Origin: Sindora glabra
Lineage: Eukaryota > Streptophyta > Magnoliopsida > Fabales > Fabaceae
DNA length: 64,000 bases
Assembly (NCBI GenBank): GCA_020226215.1
Contig: CM035233.1
Location: forward strand, 50,181,751-50,245,750
Reading direction: 5' to 3'
Position numbers and translations under genes: made by a program. The notes under the pieces were generated by a model. It was not told the DNA's origin, searched no databases, and worked only from the letters and a program-made list of their open reading frames with translations. This document shows positions 38,825-49,961 of the stretch, one piece after another; position 1 is the first letter of the stretch; the number at the start of each line of letters is the position of its first letter.

Positions 38825-40308
38825 ATGAGAACTCCATCATCATCATCAACAACGAGCAAGACGACACCGTGTTGTAGCAAGGAGGGGATCAAGAGAGGGC
38901 CGTGGACACCGGAGGAAGACGAGATTTTGGCGGCTTTTGTGCGCAAGGAAGGGGAAGGGCGGTGGCGCACGCTGCCTAAACGGGCGGGGCTGCAGCGGTG
39001 CGGGAAGAGCTGCCGCCTCCGCTGGATGAATTATCTTCGTCCCTCTGTCAAACGAGGTCGTATTGGCGATGACGAGGAAGATCTTATCCTTCGCCTTCAT
39101 CGCTTACTGGGGAACAGGCAATCTCTCCCTCTCTCTCAAATCTAATTTATCTTTCTCTCTCTTTCTGATCCTTTTCTCTTTGCTCCTCTATATCTATTCG
39201 ATCTGAATCATCTGAACATAATTCAAAGTTCTTCGAAGTTCACCAATGGTGGCAGAACGATTTTAGGGTTTTGCTGTATAACCCTTCTTTTTCAGTTTCG
39301 TAGTTGCACAATTTTCTTTTCACAAAATGTCATTAACTATGTATATCGTAAAATTCGATTTAAATTGTGTTCAGTAATTCATAAAATCATACTATAACTC
39401 TTTCAATATCAATAAGTTTTTCTAACTATACATATTTAATTATTACTTAATATAATTTTAAATCGAAACTGATGATTGCATGCAATATTATAAATATAAT
39501 AATAATTACAATTTATCAAAATTATGCATCAAAATTCTTACATTTTTCTTTATTTTTTCGTAATTGTAATTATGGCAATGTAACCAGTAATGGCAACTAG
39601 AGAATCATAAGTAATGAATTCTTACTAATTTAAATTTGAAATATAGAAATTAAGTCATTACACATATCAATTTCCTCGTGATTCGATCACAGGTGGTCTT
39701 TGATAGCTGGGAGAATACCTGGAAGAACAGACAATGAGATAAAAAACTACTGGAACACCCATCTCAGCAAGAAACTCATAAGGCAAGGCATAGATCCAAG
39801 GACACACAAACCTCTACTAAACACCATTAATCCCAATGCTCAAAAAAATGTTCATGGATCAAAGACAACCTCAAATCCTCATCCAGCTTCCCGAACTAGT
39901 GCTATCACTCCTGCAGCAGAGATTGGCAGCAACAGCAACCAAACAAACAATGCCAATGCTACTCAAAGCAACTGGAAGCCAGAAAATAATCACACTACAG
40001 AAGGCCATACCAGCAATTGGAACTGGCTGAGCTGCGGCGACGGCAACGACAAGATCAGTGGTTGTGAGGAAGATGTTTTCTCTTCATTTCTGGATTCTTT
40101 GATCAATGACAATGGAACTGGAAACCAGCAGCTGGATAATGAGTTTGCAGCTGCACAGTCACACCAACTGCAGCCCGTAAGTTCTTCCACGCTTTCTTTC
40201 AATCTTGGCTTCTGGGAAGCTGAACTCATGAAGGGTTCATTGAATAATTTAGGGGAAGATGTAGAACAATATGGGTCACTAAAGGATTCCTACAAAGCTG
40301 CAAAATGA
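38825..40308 (+). CDS. MYB5: R2R3-MYB transcription factor, MYB5-like
   Basis: This gene encodes a 302-residue nuclear DNA-binding protein from exons 38825-39117 and 39693-40308. R2 (about residues 22-73) has tryptophans W27, W47 and W67. R3 (about 74-125) has isoleucine replacing the first tryptophan, then W99 and W118. Residues 86-105 match the bHLH-interaction motif [DE]Lx2[RK]x3Lx6Lx3R exactly. The leader with TPCC, the PSVKRGRIG junction, SKKLIRQGIDPRTHKPL after R3 and the C-terminal DVFSSFLDSLIND patch match the grape MYB5a/b and Arabidopsis MYB5 group. That group works with bHLH and WD40 partners on proanthocyanidin and flavonoid genes, seed-coat mucilage and trichomes. The usual R2 intron is absent; the only intron lies between N97 and W99, splitting the R98 codon, and appears to be GC-AG. 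Subgroup assignment rests on remembered sequences. It could instead be a close relative outside strict MYB5 orthology. Confidence 0.93.
39118..39692 (+). other. GC-AG intron of the MYB gene
   Basis: Exon 1 ends ...GGGAACAG and the intron begins GCAATC. It ends ...gatcacag before GTGGTCTTTG, joining the codons for LLGNR and WSLIAGR without loss. No GT donor near this junction preserves the R3 repeat. GC-AG introns are a known minor U2-type class with the donor preference AG|GCAAGT, which this fits in part. Without splicing, translation would stop nine codons later, inside R3. Confidence 0.85.
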
Positions 40309-43300
40309 TGTCCAGTAATTATATATTATATGGATATATCGGGAATGTAAGAATATGTAAACATATTATGTTTGATTTGTTAGCACTTAGCTTTGTTTGT
40401 TTGTGATCCTATGATTTGTGTAATTGCATGTGTGTTAATGGTGATTGATTATGTAATTTGTAAGAGGTCATATTTGGAGCCTCTGTATTAGTAATGTACC
40501 AAAAATTTGTATTTACATATTACAATGTGGGTATGATTTTTTGATGCACAGATGCAACTTTTATTAGTTTATTTTGTTTTTGGATATAATAGAGACGAGC
40601 TTTCAAGTTTTGTTAATAGCACTTTCCTTTTTGTATTAGTAAAATAGACTTATTTATGTAAAATTTTAAAAAATCCATATGATTTTTAATGTTTTTATAA
40701 GCTCTCACCGCATTAGGGCCCTGGACAATAATCCGCTCGTTTTGTCGCAAAATAATTTTTCATAAGAATAATCATATTTATTTGTTTTTATAATAATAAA
40801 AAGTTAAGATTATGTAATATGTTGAACTTGCTCAATATGTGTTTTCCCTACTACTACAATACCTACAATACTATGCAATGCTTCACGAGTCACGATGTAT
40901 ATAAATAACGGGAAAATTATTTATTTGTACGCATGTAAATAAAATTTTTCTATTGAAAAATTTCTATCGAACATGTTTTCTAACAAAATGTCAGCCTAAG
41001 AATAGTAGTAGCAAATCCCTTTACTGCATGCAATACATATTTCGAATCTCAATTTCTAAGATAGACTTCCTTTCGTATTCCCCTCATTGTTAGGCATACT
41101 TAATGAAGATCAATGGCTTCAATGCTATCAACTTTTCAATTTACGGTAATACATTCCGCAGTCGATTTTGACTAGTTGGTCTTGAGATATGCATACATAC
41201 ACAATATATTTTATTATTGATTTTTTTTTGTTCCCTACAAAATATTGGAATAGTTGTGAGCATGCATGCATGGAAAAAAATAATTAAACCAATAGACCAT
41301 TCGATACATGCAATATAATTCTAAGATCAAATCTAAAGTGAATGAAAAAGTAAAATATCTGAGCAACATCATATATTTATTTAAGGTAAAACCCTCGACT
41401 AGCCTTCTTATTTTCTTTATTTATTTGTATTTATACACGGCGTAAAAGATTAAACTTAATACTTTCGGTAAACTACACAAGCATCTTAAAATTAAAGTTG
41501 GCTCCATGCGCTAACATCTCACTAGTTCTATCTTTTACCTTTTATTTTCCAATATTTTTTTTTCTTCCTTTTTTTTAAGGTGTTCGAGAAAGCCCTAAGG
41601 CATATATGCATGCAATGCAATTTTTAAGGGTTTGCTTTGTGGAAGTGCAGAGATAAAGTTTGCCCAAACTGCCATAATCATCAATACACGGATGCATTGA
41701 AGTTCTGTGGGTATTTGAATTTTGCTATTGTTTTGGAATTGAAGTTCTTTGTAGCCACCGACCAATTAAACGTAATATTGGTTCTACTTGGGATATGTTG
41801 AAATATTGTTATGTGATTGGAAGGAAGCTGAGATATAATTGAGCATGTCAGTGTCTTTACATTAATATTTTGAATGGATTCTTAGTACTCGATCGAATAT
41901 AATAATTGTTGGGATAAAAACTTAACTCTTTAACTGTACCATAAGGGTCCCCCTCTCATAAATATTCAATTCTTACACTCCTTAACACTATATCCACAAC
42001 ATTCATAAATAAGCACTTCTATGATTCTAAGCTATTCAAAATAATTTATATTTTTACTTTGTATGACTAACGTGTTTTCTAATTTATAAGTTATCTGATC
42101 ACTCGATTGGAAACTAGTGTATGGGAACATCATCAGGTTCCATTAAAGAGATTAGGTAACTTAACTCGCAAGGAAAACAAATTCAAAGCAGGGGCAAGTG
42201 TTTCGTTCATGAATCTTATGCATGGGATGTTTTGCGAAAGGACTTCTGTTCCTCTCACCGTGTTAGTGAGATACGTGTATAGAAGTTGTTTATGGACCGA
42301 TGTCTATAATTAACCCATAAGTCATATAATATACATGAAGAGTGTACATATGTTTTTATTGAGAAAAGAAATGGTGGTTACGGCAGCAACAGATGAAATA
42401 CTGTTTTATACATTTACTGTTTATATTTATATTTTCTCGTTGTCCCTAAAAAAAAATTATAAACATGTATGTGGAAGTATTTCTTCTGTTTGTATAGATA
42501 ACATCAAAGCAAAAAATAAAAAGTCATTTTGAGGTTCTCTTTCCTTTTGTTGTAGTTGTTTTGATTCTCCAAAAAAAAAAAGTTTTGATTATATTGTTAT
42601 AGAATTAAATTTTGTATTCAATTATGAGTCGTTTATGTATTCTGCTACAGTGGATTTAAAAAGTTAAGAGAATAATAAACAATTTGATTGATAAAAAACT
42701 GATAGGAAAAGTGAGAATAATACAAATTCTTTTATTGTCTTTTGATGGCAGGAATATTTAGCACAACATTATAAAGTTAAGAGAATATTAATAAACAATT
42801 TGATTGACAAAATTAATGACTGTAAACTAAGAAAGGTATTTTTTTTATTTTTGGTATAATTTATGCATGAAAGTAGCATTATTATTAGTTAACTCAAGGG
42901 AAAGGAAAAAGGGAGAGAGAGAGAAAGTGGTAGGTTCCATTCCATTTAATTCCTCGCTTACCTATTATGGTACTAGAATTCTTCGAAACTTCAATTATTT
43001 TTCCTTTTATTTCATGAAATTGAATAAAAATATATACATAATGTGACCTAAAGATTTTTTTATTAATTTCTTTGCTTCACGTAATAAAAAATGATAAAAA
43101 AGTGATAGTTCAAATTCCTTCAAAAAAATTTAATATTAAAAATATGCTTGGAATCTTATATTTTAAATATTCATAATTATATTATATTTATAAGCATACT
43201 TATTATATCATGACTGGATGGTAAGCGATCGTGGACTTAAATAGTATGTTAGTGTTGGTAGATTCAAATCACCTTAAATCATAAATATCTCGCTTCTGTC

Positions 43301-43448
43301 TCTGTATATATGCTCTCACGTGAACTTCAGTCTTCAAATAACATACAAAAATTAAAGTGTTAAATTCTTGTTATTTACAATAATTGGGACCCTAATTCCA
43401 TGATTCCCAATTTCAGTGAAGCATCAGAAAGTTCAATTATCGATCAGT
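40309..43448. other. 3' flank of the MYB gene and intergenic DNA
   Basis: The first 200 bases are a likely 3' untranslated region, T/G-rich as in plant near-upstream elements. Beyond that I see no supported gene. Short open frames near 42107-42532 have no recognisable motif. Confidence 0.5.

Positions 43449-43520
<72 letters not shown>
43449..43520. repeat. Compound (TA)13(GA)23 microsatellite
   Basis: A perfect TA run at 43449-43474 passes directly into a perfect GA run at 43475-43520. Open frames reading IYIYI/ERERE across it are artefacts. Confidence 0.97.
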
Positions 43521-43525
<5 letters not shown>

Positions 43526-43746
43526 TGTTATACTGAACTTGATGCATGTTCTTGCCCGTGCAAGTCTCGGAATCAACTAAATTAACGAGGCTTTCTTTGA
43601 GGGATTGAATTTTCACAGAGCTTACGTAAAATTGAAGAAAACAACCACAGAAAAACTGAAACACAAAGCTCAAAACTCGAGGGAACTTGCAGAAACACTA
43701 CAATAACATAAATCTTTGTATTTGAAGAGCAAAATACATGAAATAC

Positions 43747-43902
43747 CTGGAGAGATCCATGGGAGCTGCAATCACAGATAGCAGAGTACTGAAATGGAGA
43801 AGTGCTGGCAGTGACGAAGTCTGCAGGAGGGAAGGCGTGGACCAAACAATGACCAAGAAAAGTTATAATATATTCTCTGTTTTGTACTTTTATTGGCTCC
43901 AT
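43747..43902 (-). other. Candidate unassigned exon
   Basis: A locally GC-richer patch on the minus strand opens with an ATG at 43902. It runs 52 codons (MEPIKVQNREYIITFLGHCL...) to a good donor, CTCCAG|GTATTT, at 43747/43746. A CACGTG box lies at 43994-43999 upstream. I recognise no family and could not find the next exon. It could be a first exon or a 5' leader of a small gene, or simply chance. Confidence 0.2.
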
Positions 43903-44760
43903 AGTGTAAATGAACGCGGGTTGGCACGCGACGGTTGGAGGGGGTGGTAGTTCAGAATTTGCAAATGTGAAAATTGAAATGGTTAGTGTAAGGCACGTGA
44001 TTCTATTTGGCAGTCTCGAACTGACCAAACATTCTTTTTAATTTTGGTGGACTTACTTCCCTTTTTCCGATGTAGTTAACACAATAACTCATTAAATGCC
44101 GAGGGTTTCAACCACTAATCTCCAATTAATTAAACCCGGGAAAGTAATGAAAATTAGCTACTCTCGGAAAAAATTTTAAGCGTGGTTTGTTCCGTGTAAT
44201 ACGAGAAATGTAGCTTGTTAAAAAGTAGGAAAATTTTGAATTATTTAATTGATTACTAATTGATAAAATAAAAAAAATAAAATTTTTGTGAAGCTCTATT
44301 TTTTAATTATGAGTAGTTTTTTATCGACATTTTTCTCAATAGTTTTTTTTTTATATTTTTTAAATAAAAATATAAAATTATTCTCATTTAATTTAACTAA
44401 TAATTACTTTAATATTTTATATTCATAGTTTGAAAATTATAATAAATATAATTATTAATTAAATAAAATAAATTATTTTATTAATATTATAATAAATAAA
44501 ATGAGTAATACATAAAATTATATAAAATATATATTAAATAGCATATAAAAAATATAAATTATAAATATAATCATAAATATTATTATATATTATATTCTAT
44601 TATTTCCTATTTTATATTAATTATATTTACAATTTACTACTTTAATATTTAATCATAAAAATAAAATTTTGTGTATTTTTATTTATTTTATATAAATTTG
44701 ATATAATTAATTATTTAATTATATCTTTCATTTAAATTATATTAAGATAATTATATATAT

Positions 44761-45098
44761 GGGGATTGCTAACTTGTACTCCCATTTAGCAACACTCACT
44801 TTTTCATTTGTATGAAAAAAATTCATTTACTAATTTAAAGATAATAAAATAATAAAGAGTATTATAATTAATTTATCATCACTATCAATTACTTTAATTA
44901 ATCTAGATCAACTTTACTCATTTTTTTTCATTTTCATAATAAATATACTTCTTAATTTAAGTAATCAATAGTGATGACAAATTAATTATAATATTTTTTA
45001 TTATTTTATTATTTTTAAATTAAAATTATGATTCTTTTGTCCAAATGAAAAAGAGAAGATTGCTAATTTTCATATATAGATGTGAAAGTTAGCAATTT
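44761..45098. mobile_element. MITE family copy 2
   Basis: It starts ggggattgctaacttgtact and ends gatgtgaaagttagcaattt. The inverse of the right edge (aaattgctaactttcacatc) matches the left edges of the family. A secondary inner palindrome follows, with tttagcaac on the left and gattgctaattttcatat on the right. It is bounded by TA-rich DNA on the left and by a (TA)n run at 45100-45121. Confidence 0.75.
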
Positions 45099-45099
45099 G

Positions 45100-45121
45100 C
45101 TATATATATATATATATATAT
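45100..45121. repeat. Short (TA)n run
   Basis: About 11 TA copies follow directly on the right end of MITE copy 2, the same arrangement as at copy 3. Confidence 0.9.
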
Positions 45122-45506
45122 AAAAGACATCTCCTTTTTTTGTATAAACCTATTTTATCTTTTTATAGTAAATTAAAAAATAATAAATTACCAATTTTAA
45201 AAAATTATGATGGAAAGAGATTAGAAATATAATATTAAAAGATAATTAGAAATAATTAAAATTTTATTGATATTTATTATTTTTTATATTACAATTTTGG
45301 AGAATATATTAGTTATTTTGCAGTATTTTTTAGAAAGTTTAAAGTTGAATCAAATAAAATGCAAAGAAGTTAATTCTTGGGAAGTGTCAATTCCTTAATG
45401 TCAATTAAACAACTTTGAATACTTTCTAAAAAGGTTACAAAGGAATTTACTTCTTATGAAGTTTAACTTCCGTGAAAACTTATTTTTTATATAAATTAAA
45501 CGACTC

Positions 45507-45670
45507 CTTAGTTAGTCAATTGGTACATAATTTGTGTATCCATTATTAACAAGAATTGAAATAAATATAAATTTTTTTTAATAATTAATTTTTTAACAAT
45601 CTTTTGTTACATTTATTTCAATTCTTATTACATATGGGCACATAAGTTATATGCCCACAAGTTAACTAAG
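45507..45670. mobile_element. 164-bp MITE with long terminal inverted repeats
   Basis: The sequence starts cttagttagtcaattggtac and ends agttaactaag. About 65 bases on each side are imperfect inverses; for example aagaattgaaataaat on the left pairs with atttatttcaattctt on the right. Almost the whole element could fold into one hairpin. It lies about 70 bases left of the CACTA relic beginning at 45742. Confidence 0.7.
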
Positions 45671-48600
45671 AATTTCTTATTCATTCATTCATGTTTGAAT
45701 TGATATCATCTCGTTGTGCAAAGGTACATGACATTATTACTTACTGATACAAAATTATGATACAATGTTGGTTATTTAACAAGTTCAACATCATTTATGA
45801 ATTGCCATATATATAAGTGACATTGTATGTTTGAATATTTGATATCAGTTCTTTAATTAATGTGAAAAATGATAATCATGTCGCTTCTTTTTCAAAAAAA
45901 TCAACATGTTAGTCACCTAAAAAATGTTGAAGCATTGTTATAAAATGTCAATTCTTAGTTTATCAACTAATGTAATTATTTATTTAAGATATCAGTTAAT
46001 ACATTGCTACTAAAAATTGACATTTTTTCCTATTGGAGAATTAACATGGTTTGTCAGTTTGATTTAATTAATCAACATTTAATGTTCAGTTTATCACAAT
46101 AATTTTTTTAAATAACTGATGTGTATTTAATTTCTTGATAAACTCTACTACACCAGAAAGGGTATTCATCTAAACTTAGTTATAGACATCATTAAACTAT
46201 ATTATTATGCAGCTAATATAGTATTTAAGTCCTATATGTTTTTATGGTAAAAAATAATATCTCAATATAAGAAAATCTCAATGACAATAATTTTATACAT
46301 TTAATTGGGTCCACAAAGATTGAAGACATTAGAGTATAGAATAATATGTAAATATTGCAAAAATTGATCGTAATATCCTTAAAAGTCAAAGAAGGAAGTT
46401 ATATTATCCTTTTATGTAAGGCTATTGAGAGAACCCTTCGTGAAATCTATTGTAACAAAAAAATGGCATAAGTAAGTTATAATTGACCGATGTTGTAAGT
46501 GTAACATGAATACCGTGTGCTTCTATTGAAGATAAATTTATTACTTGACTTATGTGGTTAGTAGAATAGTTAGAATATAACATGTAAAATCTGTATGTTA
46601 TTAGAATATTAAAAATTATAAACAGGTTTTAGAAATTAATAATTAAAAAATAACACTTATTAGACATAAAATATAAGTATGAGAAATATGAATTTAATTA
46701 CTTTTACTTTTTCCTAATATTGCTAGGAGGATCTTCAACCTATATCGTTTTGGTATGGTGTTTAACACATAGGACCTTTTCTCTAACATGTGAATAATAT
46801 AAAGGTATGTAATGAAATTTGTTGTTTTTCAAATTGTCATATTCAATAAATAACCTTCATTTTGAAAACATAACACACAACTTGTTAAAAATGTATAACC
46901 TATCTACTCTATAAGAAATTTATCAACACTCACACTACCTAAAATCCTAAAAAATGAAATTAGAAACTCAAAATCCTAACAAATCTATAGAATTACAATA
47001 ACTAGATTTTTTTCTTAGTTTTAGAGAAAAGATAAGGTGTGTAAATGCACTTTAACATTGAAAAGAAGACATCCGCAAAATAGGATTAAACTATTAGTTG
47101 AACATATGCTTTGGTGTTCTTTTATAGGAATTTTTTCATAGGACACTATAATTTCAAAAGTAAGATACTCTAACCCTATAATTTGCACTTTGGCATTGAG
47201 ACTAGCTTGCCTTTTATTTCAATTCTTATATTTGGTTCACAATTAGTGAAAAGTAAAATCATGTTGTTTAATATTCCATGTCAGTTTTACATTAAAATCA
47301 ACATCTAATACCAAACATGTTATGTTTAAAGTGTTTAATAGTCAAATATAACGCATCAATTTATTAATAATAGAAAACTAAATATGAAATAGTTTTCCTT
47401 GTCAATTGGAATTAAAAACTTGATGTTGTAATGTATTGCCATTGATTTTTTGTAAAAAAAGTTAAATGTAATTTCTCTTGTTGCTTTTTTTACTGTTATT
47501 ATCCAAAAGGTAAAAACTAGCAATCAAAACCTATTATATAAACAACAGCCTCAACATAAACTTAACTAGCAATAATGAATTATACAATAATATTTATAAA
47601 TAACTATAAATCATATAGTGTTGTCTTAAAATGAGACTATTATTTGAATTATACAACAATACATATATACATTTAGCAATGCTCTTCAGCCAATGCAAAT
47701 CTCTCAATCAAGATATATGCATACCATTCATCTTACAAGCCTCTTATTTCTTCTTTACTATAGGGGTCCATGTCACCTTCAAAGAATTGTATATTTAAAT
47801 ACGACACTTACAAGTTACAAGAAAAAATTACATGTTTTGCAAAACAACTAAAATTAAAATAAATTACTTTTTTTGGGTCTTTATTCACTTTCATATGCTA
47901 GAACATTTTAACTATGTATTTGATCACAAATTATGTATTTGACATTACTTTCTTGTTAAGGGTATTGCAGTAAGCTAACTCAAAATAATGTTGATTTTTT
48001 ATAATGATGATTGATTACTATATTAAGTGTCCTAACATACACAATAATGTTACCTTTACTTTAATTTATGTAATATCATTTATCTATTTGACATTGCCCA
48101 TCATGTAATGTATCCTCAAAATCTTGTCAATTGCTAGCCTTCAAATTTAGTGATGGACCTTCCCTAGCAAATGAAACCAATATGCCATTTTCCTTTGAAG
48201 ATAGATCACAATGAGCACCTAATGATGTCTAAAATATTATTAATATCAAAGCAAGACAATGTTATATAAAATATAACAAAAAATGAAATACTTATTCTTT
48301 ATTCTTGCATATCCTTTATGGTATAATACCATGTAGAATTCTCGCCTTTTGTTTAGTGTTATGATTTTGTCTATGTACTTATAGTGAAACTCAAGCAAGT
48401 TCCTCACTTATTGAGTCCAATATGAATGTAAGAAATGGAAGAAGGTAGCTAATTCGATATCCTCGATAACATGGTGCAAGTATCTATTATTTTTATGATG
48501 CATGAGCTTAACTTCATAATAACTAATATGTACACAAAAAGGTTGGAAAACTTGAGAGGTAAAGATGAATGCACCTAATCCAAATATACACTCAACTAAA

Positions 48601-48825
48601 ATCTAGCTTCTAAATGTTTAAAAGCTTTAAGATAGACTACTTGGTTAAGTTAATATTTGTTCTCACATGAATTTGATTTATTAGGCACACTAATAAGAAA
48701 CAACTATATGACATATGAAAAAATGCTAATGGAATGTCAAACTAAACCTTTTTAGATATAAAAGGGTCGTGACTTTAAAAAGAGTACATTGTAACTTCGT
48801 CATCTAATGAGTTAATATCACAAGA

Positions 48826-48994
48826 TTAAGGCAGGGAAGTCCTATTCTTGTCACAAAAGTAATATTAAGGTGGAACAAGAGTACCTTTATCACACCATTT
48901 ACATCTAAAATTGCAATATTAAGGCAAAGCATTTCTCACACTTATAATCTAATTGTGGCATCAAGGCCAAATAAGGTCACTTTTGTCGCATACC
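48826..48994. repeat. Degenerate short tandem repeat in CACTA A
   Basis: Four loosely related units begin attaaggcaggga, attaaggtggaac, attaaggcaaagc and atcaaggccaaat. Each ends in a tgtcaca/atcacac/ctcacac/tgtcgca box. Confidence 0.5.
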
Positions 48995-49827
48995 AACTAG
49001 GTCCAACGACCTCAATAAATGATCTTTTACAAAAGTTTAGGCCATGCCTCTTCTATTTAACTTTATGCCAAGGTTTGGATTTATAAACAATCTCCAAATT
49101 GGCCATCAAAGACCATATAATTCTAGTTAGAAACTGCAACCTTGATAGTAAATCACATATCTTTAGAGTACGAAAAATCCTACCTTCACTAGCTTATGGT
49201 AATTTTTAAGTGCAATGGATTAGTTAGGTTGAAGTAAGGTCTCATCTAATACGATTCCATAGTGTTAAAATAACGTTTTCAAGTCTAGACCCTTTGCACT
49301 TTATACAAGTATAAAGATTTCAAGAAACGATGTCAAAATGTAACTTTAGAATGAAAACATGACAATACGATAGATGTAGTGTAACTTGTGTACATATCCA
49401 AATAGACCTATTAACTTGTCACCTCAGAATTTCCTTTTTCATAAAAAAATACAAAACATAAACCTGTAGTTCACTTTTTCAACCTAAGACTTACCTAAAA
49501 GGAGTAATCACACTACCTTAAGTTTAATTCAACCTGTAAAATGTCCTATAAAACCTTAAATTTCTCCTAAACTTAATACTAACCTTTAATCAACATTAAA
49601 TGCACCTAACCACTATTTCATTCCTATAAACACCCCTCATTAATTTAGCTTTGAAAAGATAATTGACTTATAGCGTAGCACAATCCATTTGTCCTAACCT
49701 TGCCTAAATCCCTTTATTAGTAGGTTTCATGTGCTTCTGTATTGCTATGTGCATACTAATATTAGTACAAAAAAGACATTTTTCATTGTTTACGTAGCAA
49801 GTAAGTGCAGAATGCTTATTTCTCTTT

Positions 49828-49961
49828 ATCATGAAACTTACTCATTTAATTCTTGCTCACTATACTTTAGTCTTCACTTCTCTCAGTGTGAAATAAACTT
49901 TTTACCATGAAACCTACTCATTTGATTCCTACTCACTATACTTTTGCCTCCACTTCTCTTT
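49828..49961. repeat. 76-bp-period direct duplication in CACTA A
   Basis: Two units of about 58 bp share catgaaacYtactcatttRa, ctcactatactttWg and ccacttctct-like ends, starting at 49830 and 49906. A TATA-like cctataaacacc lies about 200 bp to the left. The region could be part of an LTR nested in CACTA A, but no boundaries were seen. Confidence 0.6.

Noticed and set aside
43400..43673. Open frames with ERERER or SLSLSL/IYIYI runs
   Set aside because: They are translations of the (TA)n(GA)n microsatellite.
46147..46165. ctactacaccagaaaggg as a CACTA left end
   Set aside because: The subterminal repeats lie to its left (45742-46140), and the inverse of the right end matches 45742 better.
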